Below are positions 1-10,585 of a DNA stretch of 64,000 nucleotides, piece by piece (position 1 is the stretch's first letter; each line of letters starts with the position of its first letter). The stretch is from Trigonopsis variabilis (lineage: Eukaryota; Ascomycota; Trigonopsidomycetes; Trigonopsidales; Trigonopsidaceae), in the NCBI GenBank assembly GCA_003707065.3, contig PPXM03000002.1, forward strand, positions 1,364,001-1,428,000, in the 5' to 3' direction. A program made the translations under genes and the position numbers. A model generated the notes under the pieces. The model was not told the DNA's origin, did not search any database, and saw only the letters and a list, made by a program, of their open reading frames with translations.

Positions 1-726
1 AAACTGTTGCCGCACAGAGGCTTCACGAGAGAGCCGGAGAGATTTAGTGTATACATCGTATTCATCAGGAGGAGGTATAGAGGTATTATACAATGCATTA
101 CTAATCCCTCTCATAGCTTCTCTTAAGATGTTGCCATATTCCTGTCGAACAATGTCTCTCCTATCGTTCGGTAAAGATCCAACATCAGCGTCTGCCCGCG
201 CAAAACGATGAATGAAGCGGTCGTTTTTTCCCCGACAAAAGATATCATCGATAATATTCGTATCCGAGCAATACACTGACATAAACCTCGGCAAGGTCCA
301 CAAGAGATTAGCGGAATCTTCTCCATGAGGGACAACGAGACAGTGTCTGCCTAAAACACGATCCGCATTCATTCCACAGATGATGTGATGCTGAGATTCT
401 TTATAGCTCTCTAAATGAATCAAAGCAGGGACAGAAGCCGTGACAAAGGATATAGGTGACTTTAGCATGGTATCAGAGGAAGACACGAAAATATATGACG
501 ATCCACTATCTGGCCACCTGGTCACACTTGACAAGACTTTGATACTCGGAATAGTCATATATTTATCCAATCCGACATCTATGGCTCTGAAGCTCAAGAT
601 TTCATCGTCAAATCCAGTGAGAAGGTTATTTAGGATGTGCATTTTTGAGAAGGTAAATGTGAATGCCGTCGCAAATCCATGACAGGCAGACAGTAATGCA
701 ATAAGCGACAGAGCTAGTCGAACCAT
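1..726 (-). CDS. Secreted protein of unknown function, 3' part cut by window edge
   Basis: An open frame runs uninterrupted from an ATG at 726 to the first base of the window, giving at least 242 residues. The N-terminus (MVRLALSLIALLSACHGFA) has a positively charged start, a hydrophobic core and small residues at about 16-19, typical of a cleaved signal peptide. The body has several cysteines (for example in HHIICGM, GRHCLVV, VYCSD, DIFCRG) and no further obvious membrane segment in the visible part, so secretion or cell-surface location is inferred. I do not recognise a family. It diverges from the Rtt102-like gene at 1191. The stop codon lies outside the window. Confidence 0.6.
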   Translation of the reverse strand, partial: MVRLALSLIALLSACHGFATAFTFTFSKMHILNNLLTGFDDEILSFRAIDVGLDKYMTIPSIKVLSSVTRWPDSGSSYIFVSSSDTMLKSPISFVTASVPALIHLESYKESQHHIICGMNADRVLGRHCLVVPHGEDSANLLWTLPRFMSVYCSDTNIIDDIFCRGKNDRFIHRFARADADVGSLPNDRRDIVRQEYGNILREAMRGISNALYNTSIPPPDEYDVYTKSLRLSREASVRQQF

Positions 727-1190
727 TTAAACGACAAGATATGGTTGTAATCTTTGTTATAATAGCAGCAGGCTTCCTTCCAGGCAACGGCACAAACAGG
801 ATTCATTCTTTATCATATTCTTCCTATCTCAGGATATCATGAGCACTAAACAGGACTATATGGGTATCTGCTTGTCACAAGATCATATAGTTTTGCAAAA
901 AGTGAATTCCCATACAACAGCTAGGAGGAAAGACTCTCATCAAGTAGCTCGGTAGATAATTATTCACTCGCAGATTCTCGCATCTTTTAATCCAGACAGC
1001 ATATAATTATAGAATATTAAGCAGATACCTCTCATTTGCTCATGTCAAGCTGGCCTAGATTTAGTGACTTTGCAGGCTGTCAGAGAAGTTGATTAGCATC
1101 GTGTTACAGACTTTAACCTAAACATCTAGCCTCACTTCGTCAAAATTCTGGACTCTTTCTTCTGCAATCCATACTTAACATATATTTATC
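727..1190. other. Intergenic, divergent promoter region
   Basis: About 460 bases separate the divergent secreted-protein gene and the Rtt102-like gene, so both promoters should lie here. I see no open frame of note and no repeat. The stretch just before the ATG at 1191 is AT-rich (TATATTTATC). Confidence 0.5.
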
Positions 1191-2168
1191 ATGTACCGTC
1201 GGGCGAATTATAGAGGAAATATTTATGGGACGGCCAAATTATCAAATACCATTGACCATGACGAGCCTGTCAAAGGTTGGAAGCGCGCTCTTGTCTATCC
1301 CTCGGTTTTTCAAGGTCCCAGTCATAATAACCAAGCCGCTATGACACAAGAGAACGATAAAAAGGATAACGATGAAGATGAACAAACCGAAGACAAGTTT
1401 GCTAACCGATTCATGGTTCCCCAATGGATCCCCGTTGAAAGTGAAGATGAGGAAGAAATTGAGGATGGGGATGAGGATGATTATTTGAAGTTCACTAAAG
1501 AGGAACCTCAGAAACCAGTAGCACCACCACCATCGAGTGCGGAGCAGCTTACTGCTGCAGATATCAGAGGTGCAGTGGGCGGAGAAGACATCCCGGGTAT
1601 AGTATCTCAAGATTTTTCCCGCGATATACCTCAAGATAAAATGGAAGGCGTCGTTTTAGATGGTCAAGTGACAGCGTTAGAGGGGCAGCCAGAGGCGAAA
1701 CCGGGTCAGAATGAAACCACGAACCAGGAAGCCGCAAACCGTCCCGATATCCCAAAAGAGACGACAGAGTCAGTACCAACAGAACCTGAAAAGGTCTTAC
1801 AGGGTGAGTCTCCTGCTAAAGAAGCCGAATCATTTAAAGAGACACAATTACGTGATGAAGATATAGAAATGAATGATGCCGGCGTAAGCGCAGATTCTGA
1901 TAAGAAGACTAGTCCTAAAGATCTTAAAGCTGAAAATGATGTGCATGAAGATCAGCCCTCTGCTGCTTCAAATGAGGAATTCAATGGTAGTGCAATTCCT
2001 GGTGAACACCAGCATGAGGGAGAACCTGTGGACCATGGTATATTTCTTACACAAGAACAGATAGTTGAGGAGGCAGAACCAGAGCTAGATGCTCCACATC
2101 CCCTTCAACACATTGCGGAGGAGGAAATTGAGGAATACGAGGGAGACAAACGATCATCTGATGCTTGA
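1191..2168 (+). CDS. RTT102: Rtt102/Snf30-like subunit of SWI/SNF and RSC remodelers
   Basis: A single-exon frame of 325 residues. Three short blocks resemble my recollection of yeast Rtt102: an N-terminal block with YGTAKLS followed by GWKRALVYPS (yeast: YYGNPTS then WRYDWYQPS); a middle block NRFMVPQWIPVESEDEE; and LTAADIRGAVGGEDIPG at about residues 119-135, close to yeast LSVDDIRGAVGNSEAIPG. Rtt102 binds the Arp7-Arp9 module of the SWI/SNF and RSC chromatin remodelers in the nucleus. The rest is a long acidic, Glu/Asp/Pro-rich and probably disordered tail, which makes the protein about twice the 157 residues of the yeast protein. Its stop is only 29 bases from the stop of the convergent monooxygenase gene. 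The assignment rests on remembered motifs, not on a database search. Confidence 0.6.
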   Translation: MYRRANYRGNIYGTAKLSNTIDHDEPVKGWKRALVYPSVFQGPSHNNQAAMTQENDKKDNDEDEQTEDKFANRFMVPQWIPVESEDEEEIEDGDEDDYLKFTKEEPQKPVAPPPSSAEQLTAADIRGAVGGEDIPGIVSQDFSRDIPQDKMEGVVLDGQVTALEGQPEAKPGQNETTNQEAANRPDIPKETTESVPTEPEKVLQGESPAKEAESFKETQLRDEDIEMNDAGVSADSDKKTSPKDLKAENDVHEDQPSAASNEEFNGSAIPGEHQHEGEPVDHGIFLTQEQIVEEAEPELDAPHPLQHIAEEEIEEYEGDKRSSDA

Positions 2169-2197
2169 ATGTGTGTATATTATAATCGAGTCAAGGC

Positions 2198-3655
2198 TTA
2201 ATCATGTCCTTTTTCTGCTTCATTCTTCTCCTTGATCATACGCTCAAAGTTATGTCGCCTAGTGAAAAACAAGGCCTCGCTCTTCGCAGCACTTGCTCGT
2301 TGCTTATGGGCCCAATTTGAAGTCCTAAGCAGGGGATTGATTGGATGGACCTTTTTGTTGGCATACTTAAATAACTCACCTATATAGTCCTCTACATCAG
2401 GAAGGAAATAATAAGGGAACCCCCATTCACCTAGTCGTGCCAGTCGCTCTTCCTCCCACCTCTCCTGCTCTTTCTCAGAAGGAAGACTCAGCTGGTTCAT
2501 CCATGTATTGGCAATAGCGGCGGCTTGGATTTCATGTAACACGATGACTGGAGGGATGACTGATACTCCAATAAAGGCTAACGAGGGATCTTGAATACAA
2601 AAGACATGCTGATAAAGGCCAGGAACTCGAAGAGAGTGAGCCTTTATATGGTCTGTCAAGAAAGGGTAAGAGTAGTGATATCCAGTTGCAAAGATGATAT
2701 TGTCATAGTGGTCTCTCGATCCATCTGTGAAAACAACCTGACCACTTTTAATATCAAATTCTCGAATTCCAGGCTTATGGATGATTCCAGGAGCTGTCAG
2801 AACGTTTTTTACCCACGGTGCGAAGTAGTGGTCACTTCGTCGAGAGAGATGTATGACACCTTTACAGAAAGGCGCGATGTCCCTCAGCAGGTCGGCACCA
2901 GAAAAATTGTGGCCAACAATCAGCACGCGCTTATCAACGTACTTCTGGTAATCTCTATAATTGATGGAATGATCAATCACTCCGGGATACATGGCGGAGA
3001 ATTCTTTCATTCCCTGAATACTAGGCAGCTTAGGAACTCGAAAATGACCTGATGCCACTACTACAGCGTCATATTCTTCTCTTCTCCACTTTCCTTTGGA
3101 TTCTCCTATGCCTGGTCTGGTGAATGAAATGACAGTCCAAACATCTGACCCTTGAGCCTTGAATACTTTTTCAACTCTTGTATTCAGTTGATAGTAAGGC
3201 TTATATTCATCTGTCCAATAATGACGCAAGAAATGCTCTTTAATTTCGGTCTGGTATCTAAATGGATACATAGAAGGATCAAGAGCGGAGGGTAGAGGTG
3301 CAGTCCAAGAGTGCCTCATCATTTCAGCTGGAACATTTGTATATAAGTAATTATAGACAGCGTCGCTTTCCCATCGTTCTCCTTCGCAGCCCGGCCCTTC
3401 GTATTCATCCACTTGACCTGTCAAGATCGGCTCAGCAATCGTCGCAGGTGGATCCACTTGATCAGGTTCATCAAATGCTATACTTCTGTCCAATTTGGCT
3501 AGGCCTTGTTGAGCATTCCAGAGCCCGCCAATCACTGATTTCGTCTCAAAGACAGTGATATCAGTTATCCCGACTGACAACAGTTCATGTAGAGCGGCCA
3601 ACCCTCCAGAACCTGCTCCAATAACCGCGACCTTCCTAATAGAGCCTGTCTTCAT
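2198..3655 (-). CDS. Flavin-containing monooxygenase
   Basis: An intact frame of 485 residues with no intron. Residues 9-16 hold the FAD-binding Rossmann motif VIGAGSGG (GxGxxG). A second dinucleotide motif, VLIVGHNFSGADL at roughly 245, would bind NADPH. Upstream of it is an FMO-type signature (GMKEFSAMYPGVIDHS followed by NYRDY), and the late FATGYHYSYPF matches the conserved ATGY block. These enzymes oxidise soft nucleophiles such as sulfur and nitrogen in small molecules using NADPH and O2; fungal members can act in the cytosol or in secondary metabolism. The substrate cannot be read from the sequence. No biosynthetic neighbours suggest a cluster. Confidence 0.9.
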   Translation of the reverse strand: MKTGSIRKVAVIGAGSGGLAALHELLSVGITDITVFETKSVIGGLWNAQQGLAKLDRSIAFDEPDQVDPPATIAEPILTGQVDEYEGPGCEGERWESDAVYNYLYTNVPAEMMRHSWTAPLPSALDPSMYPFRYQTEIKEHFLRHYWTDEYKPYYQLNTRVEKVFKAQGSDVWTVISFTRPGIGESKGKWRREEYDAVVVASGHFRVPKLPSIQGMKEFSAMYPGVIDHSINYRDYQKYVDKRVLIVGHNFSGADLLRDIAPFCKGVIHLSRRSDHYFAPWVKNVLTAPGIIHKPGIREFDIKSGQVVFTDGSRDHYDNIIFATGYHYSYPFLTDHIKAHSLRVPGLYQHVFCIQDPSLAFIGVSVIPPVIVLHEIQAAAIANTWMNQLSLPSEKEQERWEEERLARLGEWGFPYYFLPDVEDYIGELFKYANKKVHPINPLLRTSNWAHKQRASAAKSEALFFTRRHNFERMIKEKNEAEKGHD

Positions 3656-3920
3656 CCGAGTTGGAGTTCACATTAGTATCTTCCTTGATTTGACACTCTT
3701 CGCGGTCAATTGCGCTTATTGTTTTCTCGCGATACAGCTCTCTCGATGAACGAGAAGGCCAAGAAAGAGCTATTGCTATGACGCGAGCTCAATACCTACA
3801 GGATAATTTACTACGTGAAATTCTAAGGAATTCCGAATAGGTCGCGTTTTTTTAGAGCAATCCTCAATTACATAAACCATCTGCCCAGCCCAATATGCCT
3901 TTCTATTACCCGATCATTAT

Positions 3921-5354
3921 CTATTTAACCCGCGAACTCTTTTCCCGCAAATCATTCAGAAACTCTTTCATAGCAGGAATTGCTTCATAGGATTCGATCT
4001 GACTGATACCACTAGCCGAAAGTCGTCCATTATTCGAGAAGGGCAATGCCCCCAGTTCTTCATGTTCAATTCTTTGTCCAGCATCCTCGCTCGATTCGAG
4101 TAGTTTCTTATATTCAGACAAAAATTCCTGAGGCGCTTCGAGAGGAGTATCTAATTTGGCTGGTCGTCTCGGCTGCCATTCCTCTGCCATTGCCTGGAAT
4201 GATGCAACGCGACGGCTGAGGAAATTGTGATAGTAAGATGCGACTTTGTCTGAATCAGAAGATATGTCTTGGTTCCAGTTTGCCGAAAGCATATCCAAAT
4301 CCACATCTTCACACAGGGACTCTATCTTAGCTTTGGAATCCCAGCCAGGAGGGATATAGACAGACTCATTATCCAACCCGCCATATTTTATTTCTGAATC
4401 AGGGTAGATATTTGCTCTGGTAGTCTTTGATTGGGCTAGCATATTAAACAAAGGATGGGCCTCTCGATTCGTATAAAGTAATCCGGCTCCGTCTAAATAA
4501 TTAGTTATAATTAAATTGAAGACGTACGTTTTAAACATATTAATCTTAAGATCTGTTGGATAAAATCAAATGCTTCTTCCGACCAGCCTGCCTCTTTTCT
4601 AAGAAGTGAGATGTTTTGAACCTGCTTTGTTAGACGATTTAAGGTATCCACTCACGTTTACTATGTCGACTATCAAGGGTAAGCCTAAAGGGGTATCGAA
4701 CTGGCAATCACCCAGTGGTAGACGAACAGTGCCTCCTTCAGCGGAGAGATCAGGGGAAGGATTAAAAGTCTGTATTATTTGTTTCAAGGATTCAGTTGAT
4801 TCGGCCAATGGTTCTGGATCCAATCCAGCGCAGACTTTGTTTATTAGGCGTACCCAGTTTTTCAATTGCCCGATCCATCGAGAAGGGGATCGCCAATCTA
4901 ATACTATGCACACAACAGCCTCATCCAGACTCCCCAACGATGACAATATGCCATTGAAGCATGGAACATAAGCTTCAAAGTCTTCTGGTCGACTTCCCTC
5001 GCATTCAGGGAAAGTATAGATATGAAGACGAGACACAAGGTCTTGACCATTAGAAAGATATGCTGGTATAACTTACCTTGCTCAGTAATGGCATCATAAA
5101 AGTCAAGGTACGTATATCCAAGCGATATTCCTAAGGGTGTAGATACATGTTGTGATCGCTTTGGATCCAATTGATCCATTACTTGTTTATAGTCATCTTT
5201 CTGTCCACCTAAACACATTAGAAAACTCGCTGTTCTATTCACCTAAAATAATTAAAGTATTTGATTCCAGAGATTTGCTACTTTTGACAGAAGATAACAA
5301 TGATAACCAGACACTAGGGCGCGTGGTCATGGAGAGTAACGACGATGCTACCAT
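3921..5354 (-). CDS. DLI1: Cytoplasmic dynein 1 light intermediate chain
   Basis: Five exons (5354-5243, 5208-5077, 5041-4656, 4621-4528, 4492-3921) separated by introns of 34, 35, 34 and 35 bp give 431 residues. Recognisable blocks are RPSVWLSLLSS, LIILGGQKDDYKQ, LGYTYLDFYD, DLVSRLHIYTF, IVLDWRSPSRWIGQL, FIQQILRLICLKHGAGLLYT and ESVYIPPGWDS, all typical of the Ras-like domain and following segment of the dynein light intermediate chain. This subunit stabilises the dynein heavy chain and links the motor to cargo adaptors. The nucleotide loop is degenerate (GGQKDDYK, no GKS/T), as I recall for other fungal members. A second in-frame ATG lies eight codons downstream. A short upstream frame at 5374-5348 overlaps the chosen start codon. 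Confidence 0.92.
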
Positions 5355-6194
5355 GGAGCTTTTTTTTTGTCCATAGGATGGTCAAGACGATGAAAGAGAG
5401 CTCACGCCTATAAGAATGTAAAGCTATGAAGATGGAAAGATATGGATAAGCTGATTGAGATAAGAGTACACGGAGTGAGTTCCATGTCTACACTAGAAAG
5501 CGCATATGAGAACGAATAATAACCTACTCTTTTCCATGCAATGGCATTTCCGAATAGAGAACACACTTGCTAATGACTCGCCTTTATTGAGATATATCCG
5601 TTTGCACACAATTCACTCCGCTCATCGTGGTCTCCATGGAACGAGATTCATCGTGACAAATAGGCCAAACCGCAGATTCAGGTAAAAGCCAACTTATGCT
5701 AAAAGACCTCCTGTTACAGGTTCCTATGTTATTTTGGCCTTAAGCTCTTATTCTATGGGCCAGCAGTCTTAGGCTGAATGGGCTACAGGTAGACCCCTTG
5801 CGACAACACGGCATCGTTTTCTCGGCTCTTTAGACATCGGATGAACAATTGCTATATAAATATATAAAGCACGCTAGAGAAGTAATAAAGGACTTCATAT
5901 TAAAGAGAGACGGAAGCGCTCTGATATTCACTGCTATGCTAGTTATTGCTAGTATCCCTTATCACGTTCCCGCTATGTCTATGTCGCAACAAGAAGATCC
6001 AATTTGTTACTTACTATCAGTATAACGTAGATCGACCAGCTTACGAAATAAAAGGTTAAATTATTCAGTTCAGTTCAGGTGAATCCAAACCCCACAGGTA
6101 GTCAATTGGTGCGATGTCATTAAGCATTTGTTGCTCATCACCTCGACGACCAACACTTAATTCTCAGTGAAAGAGACTACTGAGGTCCAAACTT
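5355..6194. other. Intergenic, divergent promoter region
   Basis: About 840 bases between the divergent dynein light intermediate chain and PROPPIN genes. It holds a TATA-like stretch (TATATAAATATATAAAG near 5853-5870) and only very short open frames. I see no RNA gene and no repeat. Confidence 0.5.
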
Positions 6195-7316
6195 ATGAAC
6201 ACAATTCAACCACTTCAGACGCCTGATCCTGGTCCTGAAACTCTATGTGCTTCATTCAACCAAGATCAAGGGTGTTTTGCTCTAGGGTCTGACCGAGGAT
6301 TTGATGTTTATAATACTGACCCGATGGAATGTCGAGTCAAACGAGGTATGAACAACAAATTACTATTAGAATTAATATAAGAATTCTCTGATGGAGGAAT
6401 TGGTCTCGTACAGATGTTATACCGGACCAATTACCTGGCTTTAGTGGGAGGAGGAAGGACTCCAAAGTTTCCTCAGAATAAAGTAATAATATGGGATGAT
6501 TTAAAAAATAAGGTCGCTCTATCAGTAGAGTTTCTTTCTCCAGTATTAAATATACGTCTATCGAGGACCAGAATAGTTGTTTGTCTGCAATCCAAGATCC
6601 ATGTTTATGCTTTCTCGGCTCCTCCAGTGCGGATCGCTGTATATGAAACTGCAGATAATCCCGACGGAGTCTGTGATCTTGCCAGCAATACCCTGGCTTT
6701 CCTTGGGCGAACTGAAGGCCAAATCCAAATAGTTGATTTGAGCCCGGAAGGTCAGGAACGGAAACTAACTTCCATAGTGAGAGCTCACAAAGGACCAATA
6801 AAATGTTTATGTCTCAGTCGAGATGGCCAACTGGTAGCTAGTGCTTCTCAAGTCGGCACATTGATCCGGGTCCATTACACATCTAATACCTCACTTCTAC
6901 ACGAGTTCCGACGCGGTTTAGATCGTGCCCTTATTTACTCAATGTCCTTTTCTCCCTCAAATTCTCGTCTTGCGCTTCTTTCCGATAAAGGTACACTGCA
7001 TGTTTACAGTATCAATTCCACAGCTTCTAACCGGCGCCATCTCTTGAATAAAGTGCCTTTACTTCCCAAATATTTCTCATCCGAATGGAGCTTCGTCTCA
7101 GCCCGTGTCCACGATGAACCTGGTGTATTGGGCTGGAGTGGAGAAGACAGTATTATTATTCTGTGGACAGGACTAGGAAAATGGGAGAAATACGTTGTGA
7201 TCGAGCGTGATTCGGACCATGTCTATCAGCGGCCTAGTCCCACTGGTGAAGATGCTCCAGAAGAGTCCCGCTGGGAACTTCTTCGAGAAGGTTGGCGGAG
7301 TTTCAAAGAAGTCTAG
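6195..7316 (+). CDS. HSV2: PROPPIN, WD-repeat PI3P-binding autophagy protein (Hsv2/WIPI3-like)
   Basis: Two exons (6195-6345, 6382-7316) with a 36-bp intron give 361 residues. WD-like blades are visible, for example [14 protein letters not shown] and KVIIWDD. The decisive motif is FRRG at [11 protein letters not shown], the paired phosphoinositide-binding site of PROPPINs, followed by [18 protein letters not shown]. PROPPINs bind PI3P and PI(3,5)P2 on pre-autophagosomal, endosomal or vacuolar membranes. The compact length and the [15 protein letters not shown] context fit the Hsv2/WIPI3-4 branch better than Atg18, but I did not build a tree. Its lipid ligand is made by the Vps34 kinase encoded about 9 kb downstream. 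Confidence 0.9.
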
Positions 7317-7770
7317 TTACGTCCGAACGCATTCTACTTTTTCTTAACTGTCCAAATGGAATCTACCTTTGGAAGTCATCAATGATATAGTTTATGGTAT
7401 GGGGAATATTAATAGATAGAAAATGTTTCTGTACAGGGTCAGTAGCTTTTACATTAGTGGCTCTTCACACCGCCCTGAGGAAGGGAAAATAGACGAAAAT
7501 AAACGATTAGGTGATTTTTCAACGTCCACTGCCTCACTTCCTGAACCTTCTCACCTCCCAAATATCTTGAGCATGACTTCTTAATCCAGTTATATTCACC
7601 ATTGTTATAGTGGTAATATGACATCTAGTGGACCTGTCGCTTAATGTTGCTGTTCGCTCTCGTTACCAGCTACCATTAAGGGACAATTCCTAATCGGGAA
7701 AGGGTTACAGCCTTTTCCCCCGCCGAGACACAAACGGCCAACTTATCATCCGCCTATCACTGACATCGCC
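7317..7770. other. Intergenic between PROPPIN and RidA-family genes
   Basis: About 450 bases that should hold the PROPPIN 3' end and the RidA-family promoter. I see no supported gene or repeat. Confidence 0.45.
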
Positions 7771-8197
7771 ATGAAAGCAATTACTCATCAAGATGCCGGC
7801 CTCAAGCCTATTAGCACACCTTTGACACTCGCATTTCAAGCAGATAATGGAATTATCTATGTCTCTGGTCTCTTGGGCTTCGACGGTAAGTTGATGTCAT
7901 GCAAAGATTAACTGTCTAGCTGAAAACAAATTGCCCAGTGATCTTGAATCCCAAGTACACAACGCCCTAAAAGCAGTTGATGCTGGTCTCCGTGCTGCCG
8001 GATCATCTAAAGATAAGGTCTTGAAATGTCTTCTTTTCATTTCGGATCCGTCCTATTTTGAGCCGATGAACAAGATCTACGCTTCCTACTTTCCCCACAA
8101 GCCGGCAAGAACCTGTGTGGTTGTCAAGTTCCCCAATCCTGCCGTCAAGTTTGAAATCGAGTGCGTTGCAGAAAGTGATGTGAAGGCCAAGCTCTAG
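7771..8197 (+). CDS. RidA/YjgF/UK114-family protein
   Basis: Two exons (7771-7885, 7920-8197) around a 34-bp intron give 130 residues, the usual length of the family. Diagnostic segments are IIYVSGLLGFDAEN, a central VHNALKAVDAGLRAAG helix, DKVLKCLLFISDPSYF, and the C-terminal PARTCVVVKFPNPAVKFEIECVA with the arginine that normally binds the carboxylate of the substrate. RidA proteins are trimers that hydrolyse reactive enamines/imines released by PLP enzymes; some fungal paralogs are mitochondrial. No strong targeting sequence is visible here, so a cytosolic place is likely. It converges on NudE, with about 100 bases between the stops. Confidence 0.9.
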
Positions 8198-8298
8198 ATT
8201 AAGGGATTGATATACGTTTTAAGAATAATATCCATTCGTATCCACCAAACTCCGTAAAAGAAATTAGTTTACAAAGTTGTCGTAAAATCAGAGGATGA

Positions 8299-9702
8299 TC
8301 ATGAAGTGGTCCTCGACCGAGTATGGCCTTTGTTCCCATTGAGAGGGTTTGACGATGCTTTAGTTGTGCCATCAGCGTCACTTTGTTTGAGACTTCTTGA
8401 CAGTGATGACATTGCTTGAGATCTAGGAAGACTTCCTTTAATGACAACCTTTCGATTAGAGGGATTGGAAACGGGAATCGACCGCCGTCTTGTTTTTGGG
8501 ATTGTTAATTGATTAGGCGAGCCTTTTCCCGAACCTAGGGAGGAAGAAGATGAGAATGTTTTCGGGGTAAGAATCTCATCGAGTGCACTTAAAAGGTTCT
8601 TAGCCGATGTTTCAGGAGTATCTGCATGCTTATATCTAAAAGCTCTATTGTCTCCAGGGCTTGAAGGAGGAGTCGAGCCTTTATTATTTTCTCTCTCTTG
8701 TTTGGCAATAGGTTCATGTCGTGAATGATCAATTGAGCCAATCAATGGTTTATCTTCCCGCGTCATTAAATTATTTGTCTGACGTAGAAGATCCTGAGGT
8801 GAACGGATATCGCTAAGTTTCCGATTATGATTGCTGCTATTAAGTAAGCCGTTAGCCTTTTTTGAGGTTTTTCCATCAGTCTGTCTTAGTAGTTCCAGTC
8901 GACGTTGCAGTTGAGCAGCTTGGCCTCTCATCCCATGGAGATGCTTCATACTCTTTGAATTAACTAGACCTCGACTATGGTCAGCGCTGTGTGATCGATG
9001 TTCTCTCGCTGCCTCAGCACCTGCAAGTAGCGTCTTTATTGTAATTTTATCTTTCTTAGTATGCTCTGATTTCTTTTGCGGATCCTCCATTCTGCTGATC
9101 TTTTCTTTGAGCAACTTGATTTCGTCATTTGCATCACGTAGTGAATCTTTAGTTCGCTGCATGCTTTCTCGCAGTGTAGGAATAGTAAGTACCTCCGATT
9201 CAAGGTATGATATCGATTCTAGGGCTTCATCATATTGAGATGACAGCTGAGCGTAAGAACTTTGAGTGATTCTTTTTTGACATTAGCTTCGAATATTTAT
9301 TATAATCTTACCGTGCACGCTGTTCCATGTCATCATTGTTTGTTTCTAACTCCCGGATCCGTTCCTTAAGATCTTGGTATAGAACCCTCAGGTTCTCGTT
9401 TTCCGCTTGCAGTCGACTCGATGCTCGTTCGTTCTCTTTGACTACATTATGGTATCTATCCTATTATCATTAGCAAGATCTGCTGTGTCGTAGACCTAAT
9501 GTACCTTCCACATCCGTACATCCTCTTCGAGTGAGGCGATCGTATCCTGAGACCGCTGATATTTGCGATCAGCGGAATCCAGTTCATTTTCAAGTTCAGT
9601 CTCCAATTCTCTGGATGATTGCTGAAATTCCGCCAACTCACTCTCCAGCGCAGCGATCTGCGCCATCATTTGTTCCCGCTCATCAGATAGACTCGAGGTC
9701 AT
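8299..9702 (-). CDS. NUDE: NudE/Ndl1 nuclear distribution protein, dynein regulator
   Basis: Three exons (9702-9505, 9460-9312, 9271-8299) with introns of 44 and 40 bp give 439 residues. The first 190 or so residues form a continuous coiled coil (blocks such as ALESELAEFQQSSRELETEL, SLEEDVRMWKDRYHNVV, QRTKDSLRDANDEIKLLKEK), the NUDE domain. This part binds Lis1 and dynein intermediate chain and helps recruit and activate dynein at microtubule plus ends for nuclear migration. The remainder is Ser/Lys/Arg-rich and low in order, with a SSSSLGSGKGSP stretch, as in other fungal NudE proteins. Another dynein-pathway gene, the light intermediate chain, lies about 3 kb away. Confidence 0.9.
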
Positions 9703-10585
9703 GCTGCACTATATCGTCTCACCAGAGAGAAAGAAGTTAACAGATCGACAAAGACTGACAGGTCAATGTCAATCGTCAGTCCAAGGCTTATTCGCTCTGT
9801 CTATTTGTCGCTCTCGCCGAAAAGGAAAAATAGTGAGATATATGATGTGTTGTAGCGGCGATGGAGATAAACTGCTTTTTTTCTACTTGCCTACATATGA
9901 AGCTATTTACGCGTTTTTTTATATTATCAAGTTTTATAATCATATTCTCTACCTGTTTTACTGTATTTAACTTGCCTGTCATCGCGCTGAGTTGGAATTA
10001 AAGACATGATCTTACCGATCAGCCAGAATTAAACCGCTGGTTGATTAAGCACCTCTAATTCATACGTGACACGAGCTGGTTTCTGGGAGAATTCATACGA
10101 ATAATGACGCGCCGTCTGAAGATGTAAAAGAGACTTGACATAGCCTGGCAGGTTCCCAAGTCTTGAAAAAATGGCTTCCGTAAGCGAAAGAAAATATCAT
10201 CGCCATTCACTTCGAGAAGGTCACTATGATTGAAAAAGCTGGACGTGATATTTCAGTATATACTAGCTTATAGAGGAATCTCCTGCAGAATGTTCCGATA
10301 TCAAACCGATCGCATTGGAAATTTTCAGAACTTTTTGGCGGACAACACCAGGTGGGTTTAGCCTGCTTATTGAATAAGGAATCTTCTCAAGCCTGAAATA
10401 TTCCAATGAGCTCAAGTTGTAAATAGACGAAGATACTAGAGAGCGTGCCTATAAAGTGGGAGCTCTCGATGTTTACGATGCGACCACGGCTATCCTGGAC
10501 GACCAATGATTCAATCTCGAAAATCAAATCAAGAGAGGTTATAAAGACAATTATCCGGAAAGATCTTTGCATAAAGCCTTTATAG
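9703..10585. other. Intergenic, divergent promoter region; possible unresolved small gene
   Basis: About 880 bases between the divergent NudE and spermidine-synthase-like genes. Short frames on both strands in 10180-10572 look partly protein-like, and splice-like signals are present. I could not join them into a convincing gene, so none is called. Confidence 0.4.

Noticed and set aside
9788-9970. AT-rich frames on both strands upstream of NudE
   Set aside because: Composition driven by A/T runs; no sign of real coding.
10160-10572. Possible multi-exon small gene upstream of the spermidine-synthase-like gene
   Set aside because: Several splice combinations were tried on both strands; each needed weak signals or met a stop, so no model is supported.
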